Of a stretch of DNA of 64,000 nucleotides, positions 1 to 10,833 are shown piece after piece. A model generated the notes under the pieces. That model ran no database searches, had not been told where the DNA came from, and saw only the letters and a program-made list of their open reading frames with translations. Where the stretch lies: assembly GCA_034509925.1 (NCBI GenBank), contig CM067533.1, positions 3,424,535 through 3,488,534 of the forward strand, written 5' to 3'. How positions within the stretch are numbered: the first letter of the stretch is position 1; every line of letters begins with the position of its first letter. Source of the stretch: Hirudinaria manillensis. Taxonomy: Eukaryota > Annelida > Clitellata > Hirudinida > Hirudinidae. Position numbers and translations under genes: made by a program.

Positions 1-777
1 TTTCATATCAGCAATCAGAAGAGAATTAAAATTACCGGCTATCGTCTCCAAACCGAGGAGCCTGGCTGAAATACTCGCTAATCAATGAGAAGAAACCTTT
101 TCAGGAAGGGTTAGTAACTGGAAAACCCGTCGTTCTTTAGTCGCCAGGTTTATAATACAGATTTGTGCATCAAACCTGGTTGAAAAAGTTCCAATAATGG
201 CAACACTTTCCTAGGCTCGCAAGTTAATTTGCTGTCCTTATCACCACGTTTTGTTGCTGTTTGATTCTCCAGGGGCTAGGCAAATATTCTTCCGACAATC
301 TGATCTTTTTTTAGCTTCTCATCAATCAGTCAAGGGTCCACTGCCATCCAGTAATAGTAGTCAATCAGGAGGTCGTTGCCCTCTCCTGTCTCTACAAAAT
401 AAGTCCGCTTGATAGAGAAACTCAAAAATCCTGCAATTTTCAGACTTTTATAGTATTTTGTAGCAGCGGAAATGCCTGAAAACAAAAACCTAGTGCTTAA
501 CAATGAACCAAAACTAATAATGAATAACTTTCATGGCGATGGCTTTATCAAAGAAGTTTCTATTAAAATCTCATATCAGGCAATTCTACTTTAATTAAAG
601 AATTATTTTTTAAATTTAATTTTTCATACAATATAAAGCATTTCATAAAACAACAGTCTTTATTTTAAAATGTGTATTTTTAAATAGGTTCAAATATTAA
701 TAATTTTATCTTTATGTATTTTTTTGGCGGGCCAAATTCAAGTGTTGAGTGAAGTCTAAATGTTTCCATGTAAAGCG
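1..777. other. non-coding flank, nothing recognised
   Basis: AT-rich sequence downstream of the PIM-like kinase. No long open reading frame, RNA gene or mobile-element signature is visible apart from the candidate poly(A) signal listed separately. Confidence 0.5.
659..664 (-). terminator. candidate poly(A) signal of the PIM-like kinase
   Basis: AATAAA on the minus strand about 115 bases past the stop codon of the kinase gene. The hexamer and spacing fit, but the region is AT-rich, so chance occurrence is possible. Confidence 0.4.
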
Positions 778-2046
778 TTATTCGTGGAAATAGCTAACCG
801 GAATGGGATCACGAAAGTTGATTGCGACACTAAAAGTCTCGTTCTCTAATCTTTGGATCCAAGGTGACTTGAGAATTTGATTAAAATTTGGGCGACTTCT
901 TGGACTTCTATGCAGGCACCGCTCGATAAGATCTCTCAAATCTGGAGAAAGTTCCTCTGGAACGACGTAGATTCGATAGAAGTTTTCTTCAACATCGTCA
1001 GAAACTGGCAAAGAGCCAGTCGTCATTTCAAGGAGGACTAATCCGAGACACCAGCTGTCAACTGGTATGCCGTAGAACTTTTTATCTGAAAAACACTCAG
1101 GAGGAAAGTAAGGCTTGGTGCCGACGCAACGATCAAAATTCTTTCCTTTGACTCGCTGCGCACCTCCGAAGTCGATGAGCGTGGCTTTTTCAGTGTACGG
1201 ATTTATCAGAATATTTTCATCTTTTATGTCCAAATGGTGACGCTTTCTGGCGTACATTTCCTTCAAGGTATGGACAATCTGCTTGAAATAATGGCATGCT
1301 TCACCTTCTGTTAACCTTCCCCTATCCGACATGTATTTCCAAAGACTTACTGCCTCATTATCGGCATCCATGACCAGAATGTAATTCCGTGAACCGCTGG
1401 CGTAAATCTCGTAAGACTGAATCAACCCTGGTACTCCATCAAGTTCGATGATAGCATTCACTTCCGTTGGAACCATTTTGACATTTGGATTGTTGGATTT
1501 TATGCAAGCCACTGATCTCTCGTTTAAAATGCCATTTTTGAAAAATTTCACAGCGACCAACTTCTGATCCACATTTCTTGTGGCGTAAAAGACCTGACCG
1601 CATCCACCCTCTCCAATTTGTGATTTTAATGTGTAGCCCCTCAGAAAGTCGGGATTGCGCTGCTGAAGGTTCAACGAGCTCCAAATAAGACAAAAGTCGT
1701 TGCAAGCAAAGTATTGCTGAGCTGACACCCCTCCAATCTGGAGTGAATCCAGGAGGACATCGTTGTCTTCACCTGGTTGAGCGTCATTGGTCTCCGGGGC
1801 AATGCTTTCGTTGTCATTCAGTGTGTTGCCAGGAATGTCGATGACGAGGAACGGCTTTTTGCACATTTTGAAAATGAGTTTGTTCTTGCTTCTGCCTTTA
1901 AGAACAGGTTCGAGTTCTAACTCGAGTTTCCTGACATCAACACATTGTTTGGCTTTCAATTCCCCAGTTCCATCCAGGCAAACGAGCTTTGCCGGTCTCA
2001 TAGGCTCTTCGCCTGATGCTTTTCTCTTTCTACAATTATTCCTCAT
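778..2046 (-). CDS. PIM-like serine/threonine protein kinase, intronless
   Basis: A single-exon gene of 422 residues. Residues 1-135 are a low-similarity, charged N-terminal extension. The kinase domain follows: glycine loop IGEGGCGQV at 144-152, VAVK lysine at K167, catalytic loop HLDIKDENIL from 271 (D273, K275, N278), magnesium-binding DFG at 292-294, and a YFPPE activation-segment end near 313-317. The DIKDENIL and FPPE patterns are typical of PIM kinases, which are usually constitutively active cytosolic or nuclear kinases promoting growth and survival. The arginine of the usual HRD motif is replaced by leucine, as expected of a kinase that does not rely on activation-loop phosphorylation. 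The start is the first ATG of the frame. The gene is divergent from the next gene, with about 700 bases between starts. Assignment to the PIM group is from motifs only; the substrate is unknown. Confidence 0.85.
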   Translation of the reverse strand: MRNNCRKRKASGEEPMRPAKLVCLDGTGELKAKQCVDVRKLELELEPVLKGRSKNKLIFKMCKKPFLVIDIPGNTLNDNESIAPETNDAQPGEDNDVLLDSLQIGGVSAQQYFACNDFCLIWSSLNLQQRNPDFLRGYTLKSQIGEGGCGQVFYATRNVDQKLVAVKFFKNGILNERSVACIKSNNPNVKMVPTEVNAIIELDGVPGLIQSYEIYASGSRNYILVMDADNEAVSLWKYMSDRGRLTEGEACHYFKQIVHTLKEMYARKRHHLDIKDENILINPYTEKATLIDFGGAQRVKGKNFDRCVGTKPYFPPECFSDKKFYGIPVDSWCLGLVLLEMTTGSLPVSDDVEENFYRIYVVPEELSPDLRDLIERCLHRSPRSRPNFNQILKSPWIQRLENETFSVAINFRDPIPVSYFHE

Positions 2047-2751
2047 GACTCCTTTCGTTAATCTTCGTGAGTTTTGTCGAGTTTGTTAAGAGATTGCGGA
2101 CTGCGATTGTTTGATTAACAAATTGGACTTGGGGTACTTGCAAATGGAAGGTGCTAAATCCTAATTATGATTTCCAATTGACGTAATAACTGCTATGCAA
2201 TCTCATACAAAAGTTTTATTGAGGCGGTGAAAAAAGATTCTGAATATTAATATATTTTTTTGATTAAACTATTTTTACTTTATTATTTTTTTTATTATTG
2301 CTAAGGTATTTTGTACGAGACAATGGTTTGAGATTTTATTCTCTCTTTAAATAAACTTAGAAATTGTTTATTGATTTATTTTTTTAAATTATTATTTTAA
2401 ACATCCGGTATTTAATTAAGCTGCAAAACTTAATTAAAAATGTAATATCATAAAAAGACAATAAATTAATTTTAAAAATATTCAGCATCTTTCTTTTAGT
2501 ATCTTTAATATTTTTCACTCACCTTAAAATAAGAGCGTAAAATCAAAAATTATTAATCGGCAATTTATTCTTTCAGACCGTCGGGTTACAACGAAAAGTT
2601 TCGATTTTAATAACGACAAATATTGACGAAGCTGCTACTATTTTAGGGTGTTGCTTCTTAAGCTTATTTCAATATCGACGGCTCTGATAATTCTAGCAAA
2701 GAATACCCAATTTCTACGAGAAAAGACACGAATCCAGAGAAAGAACGAAAA
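2047..2751. promoter_or_regulatory. divergent intergenic region, putative shared promoter
   Basis: About 700 AT-rich bases separate the start codons of two intronless genes transcribed away from each other. Both promoters must lie here or in 5' untranslated sequence. I see no convincing TATA box or other motif, so a bidirectional promoter is an inference from layout. Confidence 0.4.
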
Positions 2752-4725
2752 ATGGGCCAAATGTCCGGAGAGCGGTTCACGCCAGTTCAAGGGTTTCTAG
2801 GGCCCAATGGCGCACAGCAAATGGCAGACAAGTCACAAATTGTAAACCGACAGTATGAAATACTGGCTTTCATACAAAACCTGCAAAGCCAGGGATACTT
2901 TTTGGATCACGATACAATTAACATGTTGCTGAGAGAAAACGTCGACATATCGAAGTTTGAACTAGTAAAATCAAACCAAAATGACCAAAGTGTTCCTACC
3001 TATAATGGCGGATCGGAATTGAGAGAGAATGGTCCTACCTTACATAATGAAAGTACACACCAATCGAGAGTTGCCAATATAGTTCAATCGGTGCATCAGA
3101 ACGAAGCAGGTCAAATGAACGTCCCCTTTTCTGCCGGAGTTCAGCACAAAATGATCGTATCGGTGACAGAAGACGACGATGAATTCAAGTATGTCAGAGA
3201 ATTTGTCGATACCGAAGAAGAGGTCCAAATTTGTAACATTGTTAGGCCTAAACCTTCGATTTCATTCAATCAAGTTTTTATAGATTTTGTAGAAGGGAAA
3301 AGGCAAGAAAAACTTATGAAATCCTGTAAGTCAGAATCTCCTGATTTAACGCACAGGCCAATAAATGATGAACGGCCACAACCAAGAAAGAGAGGCAGAC
3401 CTAGACGAGAGGACGTTAAAATGGAAAAAAAGAGACGCAGAAATGAGGACAACGGGGATGATTATGTTTACGAAAATGAAAGTGACAGTGGCGATTTCGA
3501 ACCTCCTTGCGAAAAAAAGCCTGCCATCAAAAAGCAGGAGCTTGCTAGGGATTATCAGGTCGCTGCTGAAGAGAGCTACCAAAATCGCAATCAAAACTAC
3601 ATGGATGAAAGCGTCGTTATGAAACGAGTCGAGCAAATTAAATGCGTAAACAATCAGGCTTTGGTTGGAGCGCCGGCTAAAAGAGGTCGTGGGCGTCCTA
3701 GAAAAATCAGACCACCAGATCCGCCCGCTCAGCCATATCCCGGAAAAATAATTTTCACGGTGCCTGATGATTTGAGCTGCTATAAAATTGGCGATTTTTT
3801 AATCGAAAGGCAACACATGTTTCAGAAGGGAATGCAAATCATTTATCGCATCAATGCCTCGAAAATGCTGCAGAATTACGTTCCATTTCTTGAAGATAAC
3901 GTGATTCGCTATCGTCCCAACAAAAGCTACGATTTGTGTAAATTTGATTTTCGAATCCGTTACAAAGCGGTAAATGTGAAGCACGTTCAATATGCTGGCG
4001 ATGAAATTAGTTACGTCGAAGTATCACTTCCATACGAAGAAAAGGAGATTGAAGATTTGGAAAATGACCCGCTATACAGCGTTTTTATGCCGTACTTGTA
4101 CAACCTCCTTTGCCTGAGCTTGGACGACACATATTTGGAACAAATCAGAGCGAGAGGACTCGACCAGTTTCTTCAACCTATATCTCAAATCGATGATACT
4201 ATCTTGGAATGTCTTGAAAGACTTCAGCCAGACGTTACGTGGAAGCCTGGTTTCAGGGAAGCGCTCGATTCTTTGCCTTATTACGTCATTTCTTTGATGG
4301 AAGGAGGAGCAGCGAACGTTCAGTACGAATGCAATGAATCCTACGAGAAACACTTGAGTGCCAACCGAGTGATGACATTATTTGGGCCCCGCTACGATCA
4401 CGACAACCTCAAGTGGACAGAAAAATATGACGAAAAGATCATGGATGGCCCGCGAAGTGAAGACAAAACCTCCCAAATGTTTTTCATCAACGAGTTATCG
4501 ATCGAATCCATTCGAATTTATCATGCTTTGAAGCATTTCAAGTACTTTCTCTTCACCGAAGGAAAGTTTGAAACACACGAGAGGCGGATAAAACACAAGG
4601 AAATGTTATCAGCAGATGACCTAATCAAAGAGGTTTTGGATAACAAAACATGGATTTATCATCACCTTACGACTTTCAAAGACCTCATTTCAAGACTGGG
4701 TGTAAATGTCGAAGTAACCGACTAA
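2752..4725 (+). CDS. AT-hook protein with CCDC82-like (DUF4211) C-terminal domain, intronless
   Basis: An intact single-exon gene of 657 residues. Two AT-hooks are visible, with cores RGRPR near residue 213 and GRPRK near residue 314; they imply binding to the minor groove of AT-rich DNA and nuclear location. They lie in a basic, acidic and probably disordered middle (about 190-330). The C-terminal 250 residues appear folded. The stretch DPLYSVFMPYLYNLL and the later RIYHALKHFKYFLF recall the DUF4211 domain of CCDC82 and QSER1-type proteins. The cysteines that I recall near the centre of that domain in CCDC82 seem to be missing, leaving one cysteine in YECNESYEKH. Function is unknown; a chromatin role is inferred. 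The domain match is from memory and needs a profile search. A poly(A) signal follows at 4901. Confidence 0.75.
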   Translation: MGQMSGERFTPVQGFLGPNGAQQMADKSQIVNRQYEILAFIQNLQSQGYFLDHDTINMLLRENVDISKFELVKSNQNDQSVPTYNGGSELRENGPTLHNESTHQSRVANIVQSVHQNEAGQMNVPFSAGVQHKMIVSVTEDDDEFKYVREFVDTEEEVQICNIVRPKPSISFNQVFIDFVEGKRQEKLMKSCKSESPDLTHRPINDERPQPRKRGRPRREDVKMEKKRRRNEDNGDDYVYENESDSGDFEPPCEKKPAIKKQELARDYQVAAEESYQNRNQNYMDESVVMKRVEQIKCVNNQALVGAPAKRGRGRPRKIRPPDPPAQPYPGKIIFTVPDDLSCYKIGDFLIERQHMFQKGMQIIYRINASKMLQNYVPFLEDNVIRYRPNKSYDLCKFDFRIRYKAVNVKHVQYAGDEISYVEVSLPYEEKEIEDLENDPLYSVFMPYLYNLLCLSLDDTYLEQIRARGLDQFLQPISQIDDTILECLERLQPDVTWKPGFREALDSLPYYVISLMEGGAANVQYECNESYEKHLSANRVMTLFGPRYDHDNLKWTEKYDEKIMDGPRSEDKTSQMFFINELSIESIRIYHALKHFKYFLFTEGKFETHERRIKHKEMLSADDLIKEVLDNKTWIYHHLTTFKDLISRLGVNVEVTD

Positions 4726-4900
4726 TTCATTTTTTAGCATTTAAACCATAACCGAATTACCGTATTGGTTTCACTCGGCTATTAACATGTACTTTTACAA
4801 TTTGCACATATATTGTAAAAGAATCATATACTGTACCACGCGACAAAATCTGCATTTTCTCTGCTTGCATGTAATATTTAATTAACATTGATATTTAAAC

Positions 4901-4906
4901 AATAAA
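4901..4906 (+). terminator. poly(A) signal of the AT-hook gene
   Basis: AATAAA 176 bases after the stop codon, the first good hexamer on this strand downstream of the gene. Confidence 0.5.
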
Positions 4907-5939
4907 TATTAAACGTTTTTCGTGAAATCTTTATTCATTTGTTTGTTAATTCAGTGAATATTACTAATGATAGAAAAGCGAAATGAGAAGAGGCATAAAA
5001 ATGAGTCAATAGAAAATTTAAATTAATGACAATTTATTAATAAATAAGTTATGTTAAGTTTATGTAAACATAAAATAACTTATTTGAACGTCCTTGTAGT
5101 TGAATCTTGTGTAGGTCAACCAGATCACATGCAAACCGACTTTTATTGAGAACCAACCACTAAGATTGAATCGAAGAGTAGATACTATTACTCGTGGTCA
5201 TGTGATTACGACAATGAACAAAGGGGGTGTACGTGTGTTACTGTACAGGCTTATTTCTTTGATCGTATCTTTTTAAAGAGTGTGATAGTGAGGAATGGTT
5301 AGAGGGCACGTACACCCAAATTCATTCCACGCGTGTCGGGAAGGCGCACATAATATAATAACACTTCCGTTTTCCTTTAAGTACGGTTGTCTTTGCAATA
5401 ATAAAATGGCTGATAAGAGTAAGTAAGAGCAAGATAGACAATAGAGCTCTCCTGTTATCTAAAGCTCTGCCATTTGAGATCGTCGACAGTGATCCGTCTC
5501 TTCAAACGTTTGGGCCCATGTTCACGTTTTCGGGGTGGCCAGCATCCGTTGATCAACACTAAGTAACTGCATGTATTAGAGCTCTCAGTGGCTTTTTTAC
5601 GTTGCGTCTCCATATATGAAAACTGGTATTTTATTTATTTTTTAAGATCAATAATAATAGCCTAATAAATACTGGTATTTTTAATTTAAAGTTTGTTTGT
5701 AATAATAACGTTAGTGGCGACGTCCAACATTGGTTCATTGAAATCCTAATTCATGCATAGTGATTTCGATATCTTGTACGAGAAAGATACAAATTCTATA
5801 CTTTGAAAATATTGCTTGGTGAGGCAGTACAGGAATTGGCAAATCGAATTAAGAACTGCCACCTGTGACTGTTTCAAATAAAGACCCTCTGGACAAAGTG
5901 TTGAAAGTCAATTTCATATGTAACATAAATAATAATAAT
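4907..5939. other. intergenic, nothing recognised
   Basis: No reading frame with recognisable similarity and no repeat array. Base composition is mixed, with a less AT-rich part around 5270-5560. Confidence 0.4.
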
Positions 5940-6260
5940 TCAGATTGATTAGAGTGACATATGTCCAGGTGGACTTCAAGGCAACTGAGGGGAGCGGAGG
6001 TGACTTTCCCTGAAAAGAAAGATCTTCAGGGGGGTGTGGAAGCCGGCTGGGTCGAAGGTCGTTACTGAGTGATCCAGTCTGTTCCATGTCCCTGGGCCGA
6101 CAGCGATGGACCTGCCGCCGAGCGTAGCGCGATTAGTGTGGGCGGAAGAGGGAACCTCTGGATGTGGACCAGAGGCCATTTCTGCCCTGTAGATGGGCAT
6201 CAGGTAGGATGATGCGATTTGAAGACCAGCGAGGCGATCTTGTAGAGTGAAGCCGTCTTG
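5940..6260 (-). mobile_element. remnant of a LINE (CR1/L2-like) reverse transcriptase C-terminus
   Basis: On the minus strand an open stretch around 5976-6250 encodes a peptide containing YLMPIYRAEM and then GGRSIAVGPGTWNRLDHSV followed by LKIFLFRE. The pattern of a G-RS-[FI]-V-GP-[LT]-WN-L block followed by an LK-FLF block is the usual C-terminal end of ORF2 in CR1/L2/Rex-type non-LTR retrotransposons. No reverse transcriptase catalytic core is present, so this is a short 3' fragment, probably 5'-truncated at insertion. It is more GC-rich than its surroundings. Clade assignment is tentative. Confidence 0.6.
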
Positions 6261-7666
6261 AAGGCATTATTTAGAATTCCGACAAATACCAATTTGATTT
6301 CAAAAGAGCTGTCGATATTGTGGAGGAGATCGAAGAGGCTGATACGGTGGTAAAAGGGACTATTCATTCATCAAGCTTTCGTTCTGATGAACCATTTACA
6401 AGCTCAAATTTCTGTGCAATTTATGAAAGGCGTGAGAACAACAGCCCAAACGGTTTACGGCATCAGAAACTATCTGTGTAACACAATCCAAAAATGTCTG
6501 CAATGCGAAATAGCAAACAAATAAATCAGACGAGAAAAGAACAGTATTTCGTTGCAGAAAAAGTAACCTTTGGGCTAGAGAAGCCGATTAAAATATGTCC
6601 AATGTAATTTTGATTCCGGTTATTTAGTCAAAGTCTGTTTAAAACTCCAAAAGAGGGATGATTGTCAATCTCGAATTATCAATGCAATGTCTTATTAACA
6701 AAATATTTTATTTAATTCAAATTTACTCCGGATGATTTTAATATTGGAAATATTAATTTTTAAAAATGAGACCAAGTCAAAAACGCCCCCAAATTTCATA
6801 CATATTCATATCACGGTTGCTATTCAGACTTAGACCACGCGGACCAGATTTTTAAATCTAGCGAGACAGATCATGCACTACTTATGACCCACAAGAACCA
6901 CGGAACTTCTAAATTTAAATGGGGCTAATTTTCGCTTGCTAAAAGTGTAGAAATAGATTTAAAAAAACTTTAGACATACTCGTAGGTTTAAACAAAGGAT
7001 ATCTGCACACATATATAAATGTTAGAGCCACATGGAAACTCACAGAAAAACTAATCCAAAAACAGGTCCTATTTTTATCCAAATTAATGATGATTGCCAA
7101 GACCCGCTCGTGGCACGAAAATCAGCAACGAAATTCACTTAATTTCTAATTTCGCTACTCCAACGTGAGAAGTTTCAACCAAAGGTCCAACAGGTCCACC
7201 ACACTGCCTTCCAACTATCACTGATAACCTAACAATGTGACCTTGTCTCTTATATTAGCAGAGCATACACCAACCTAGCCCTAAGATTGTTAATAGTTTT
7301 GAATATTAGCATGACCTCATATTGAATGTGAAGTTTAATTCTTGCTCTGAGCCAATCAAGATTTTGTCAGTATTGACCTGTACGATATCATTAAGAGGCT
7401 TTCAAGTTGACAGGCAAACCACCAAAGTACAAAATTGTCTAATGATATTTAGGAGATCAACACTAGCAATATACCTCAATTCCATAAGAGTACAAATCAA
7501 CAACACATTTTTTGCAACATGGACAAGTTAAGACAGTGTTTAAGCTTTAAAATTAAAAAGCTGAGTCACAAAATAAATTCAAGGAGATACCGAAACTCAA
7601 CCCTCAAAAAAAGCCTCTGCTTTGATCAGAACCATTGGTCCCTCTAGAATCAGTGCAATATGTTTC
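6261..7666. other. intergenic, nothing recognised
   Basis: AT-rich spacer between the LINE remnant and the 3' end of the fatty-acid-binding protein gene. Only short frames without similarity; part will be the 3' untranslated region of that gene. Confidence 0.4.
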
Positions 7667-8464
7667 TTATTCTTTAACAAAGTGACGTTCTGCAACAATG
7701 TCATCAACCTCCATCGTCTGAAATCACAATTGCAAAATGCTTGAATTAATACTTGAACAGAAATTCATTGCAATCTCCGAGCAAGCTTACCAAAACAAAA
7801 TCATTTCCATTTAGTGCCCGAGTTATTTTCTGTGGCTTTCCTTTTTCCTTTGGTGTGTAGGTCATAACAATTTTGTCATCCTCCCAAACTGGCATCACCT
7901 CAAAATAATAATTAAATCTTTAAATAACCCTGATTCAATTGCTAAGCAGATGAACAGTTTTGGATTTCAAGCATTTGATGATCAGCAGAAGTGACACTCA
8001 CTTTAAAGACACTCCCATTGGGTTGAGTTTCTTCAAACTCCTCTCCAACAGTGAACTTGATTTCTTTTTTTGAAACCATGCTGATCAACTTTATGACGAA
8101 AGTGTTGTCGGTTTGTTCAATGGTCATCGTGGGTGAGGAATTGTCGGCCATCTTGCGAATCATCCAATTGACCCCTGATCACAAGACGAAATTTAGTCAT
8201 CGAACTTAAGCATGGTCGCTTTAAATGATGCAGCTTCTCAATTTCTCAAGCATGGTTAAAATCAAATTTGTTTCGCACAAATGTCATTCGCACCTACCTC
8301 ACTCACCTCTAATGTATCATTTACACAAAATCATAACGAAAAACTGAATGAGGCTTCTAAATATCGTTTAAGAACTCACCATTTGCTGCAAGGTATTCAT
8401 CCAAGCGTTCGTTTTTGACGAATTTGTACTTTCCTGAAAACGATGGCTTCCCTTCTCCGCTCAT
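7667..8464 (-). CDS. fatty-acid-binding protein (intracellular lipid-binding protein), 4 exons
   Basis: Exons, in transcript order: 8464-8380, 8174-8002, 7898-7791, 7717-7667, giving 138 residues. All introns are GT-AG and keep the frame. Exon 2 (173 nt) and exon 4 (51 nt) have the lengths typical of this family. The protein begins MSGEGKPSFSGKYKFVKNER, has the family-typical VNWMIRKMA helix-turn region and VGEEFEETQPNG, and ends AERHFVKE. It is a cytosolic ten-stranded beta-barrel carrying fatty acids or similar ligands. The C-terminal carboxylate-binding triad is normally R-x-Y; here it is R133-x-F135, so the tyrosine hydroxyl is absent, as in some family members. The start is the only ATG before the conserved fold and lies about 80 bases after a TATA box. 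Confidence 0.93.
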
Positions 8465-8541
8465 TTTTACGAGAACCGATGTCACAGCAGAACAAACAAA
8501 CAAGAACAAAGACCCAAGGCCGGAGCAGGTCTGTGTTCCAA

Positions 8542-8549
8542 TATTTATA
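8542..8549 (-). promoter_or_regulatory. TATA box of the fatty-acid-binding protein gene
   Basis: TATAAATA on the minus strand, 78 bases upstream of the start codon. This predicts transcription start near 8515 and a 5' untranslated leader of about 50 bases. A TATA promoter suits a highly expressed tissue-specific gene. Confidence 0.65.
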
Positions 8550-10833
8550 GGGGTTGCGGTGTGTATCCTATTCTGTGCGTTCGTGATGGGTCAATGCAAC
8601 TAATTAATTACTGCAATCATGCGCTTGAAATGATGCATAATATTTCTTAGTTGCTAAGATTTTACTCGATTTTTTTGTCAGAACTTTTGAAATTGCATTA
8701 ATTTAGAAACTATCAAAAAAGCCGGGTGGAAACTCAACTCTCGTGGCCTCATTAGAACATTCACCAATGTCACATGATAAGATTATCAACTACTCTGGTA
8801 CTTAAAACAATCGCTATGAAATTGCATGATTTTGAAAATTGTTTCTTGATTAAAGGTCATTTACCACGTACGTTAGCACTCCGAGACTAATATTCAATTA
8901 ATTTAAACACAATTCGTACCAAATTCATTAATCATAAATAAGATTAGTTAAGAAATAGCCGGTCTCTAAAATCACTATAAAGAAGTCTAGCTACCCTCGC
9001 TTGAAAATGTCCATGATATCATCTCAAAATTGTCTCTTCTGACAAATAATTGGTCAGATATTAGATTTGAAACAACTCCTATTCATTCAGTGCCACAACC
9101 CAAAACTAATTTAGGACATAGGAGGTTAGTAGAAATGGTGCTTAGTTCCACTGGTCTCTAGGAATTATTAACGGCAATAGCATGAACAATGATGGAATAA
9201 TAGCCCTTGCAATTATATCTAAATCATTGGCCAGAAGACGTATAAACTTTTATGTGCACAAACTGCTTGCGAACTTTAATTAGCAACATTCAAATATTTC
9301 CTGACGTAAAAAAAAGACCTAGGCACTTCGTGACTGTTCAAGGTTCAAAGGTGAATCGCTTCAACAATTTATAAAATATGCAAAACAGCACCGCCGGTTT
9401 TAATTTAAAACTGTTAGGGATGTTTAGCCCTCTCCGCAAACGGAGAAATGAGAGGCAGACCCAAACACTCAAGCATAAGTTAGATCAGTGGGTTTCAGAA
9501 GGTATGCTGGAGCTAAGATTTGAGTAGGGTCATCGTAGACTCTGGACAGCTTAGGTACTGAAGATCCAGTCTGTGAGTCAGACGTTGACGTATTACCTTT
9601 AAAATCAAATACAAGTGATGAAACCTGTTAGTGAAAAATAAACATTTGATGAATCGATAAACTATTATAAATGATAATATAAATTCTTCAAAACTATTTT
9701 AAATATTAATTGAACAACCTCGAATAATATTGGTGGATCAATATTATCTTCCGACTTTTGAAAATAATTTTAATTATTTGATCACTCAGATATATCGATT
9801 TAAGGTGTTTTCACTGTTGTGTTTTTACTGTTTAATTTCACTCCATAAGTGAAAAAATTAATTATAAGCATTCTTTAAGAAAATAATAATTGAAACTGAT
9901 ATTAGTCATTAGCATGATATTATGATGTCGCAATAAATATTATTTAAAATATAATTATTACTAATAATGAAAAATACTAATATACTATGTAATTTTTTGA
10001 AGAGGATGCAACGCAACTTCATTATTAGGCTTATCAGGAAAAACGGTTGACTGTCAAAACCTTCGGATGACTGTAAATGGATAATTAATGTGGAGGAGCC
10101 TCATTGGAAGAAAGAACTATAGTTATAAGTATGCTTATAAGAACTACACTTATAAGTGAACAAATTTCAGAAATGCCAAACTGACGTTGAGTGGCGTCAT
10201 CTTCACTATAAATTAATGGTACCAATTGTTTCCTGTTTATTCCAGGAAAAAAACATTACTCCTTGTTTATTTCGTAAAAAAAAAGAAGTGTTAAAGAAAT
10301 GTTTCTTAAGCAAAATCTTGTGTAAAAAATATTTATCAATTCTATACAAAGTTCCAGGTTTTGAGGGTTGGAGTTAATTACCAACTGCTTTCAAACTTCC
10401 AGAAAAAATTGAATTATGTACTCTTGCTATGGTTCTGTAAGAGATATGTCTGCTGAATACTCCCTATTATATGAAAGATTTTTTAACCGTGATTTGATAT
10501 GATGTGATAATGCTACATCTCTTTGGTAGCGAAGGCTAATCAAAAGTTACTGTAATCTATCACATCTATATGCGATATCATCAAAATTAGTAATTTGAAA
10601 CAACTCATGATATCAACTTAAGAAAGTGCACTATAGTGTCAGAAATAAATCCAGTTTTACTTTAATATTATAATAAAAATTTGGTAGTAACTTTAGAAAC
10701 AGATTAAATTTTAAAACTTGCCGCAATCTGAGTTTTGACCTAAGAATTTGTGTTAGATGTATTTGGCCTTTGGAGCAATTTGTTTACGGTTGTTTTCGCG
10801 GTAACTTCGTTGGGCAGTCTTCAAAATAACATT
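8550..10833. other. intergenic between two divergent genes, nothing recognised
   Basis: About 2.3 kb of AT-rich sequence upstream of both the fatty-acid-binding protein gene and gamma-tubulin. Short open frames (for example 10156-10377) have lysine/phenylalanine-rich composition typical of AT-rich noise. No RNA gene or transposon signature seen. Confidence 0.4.
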
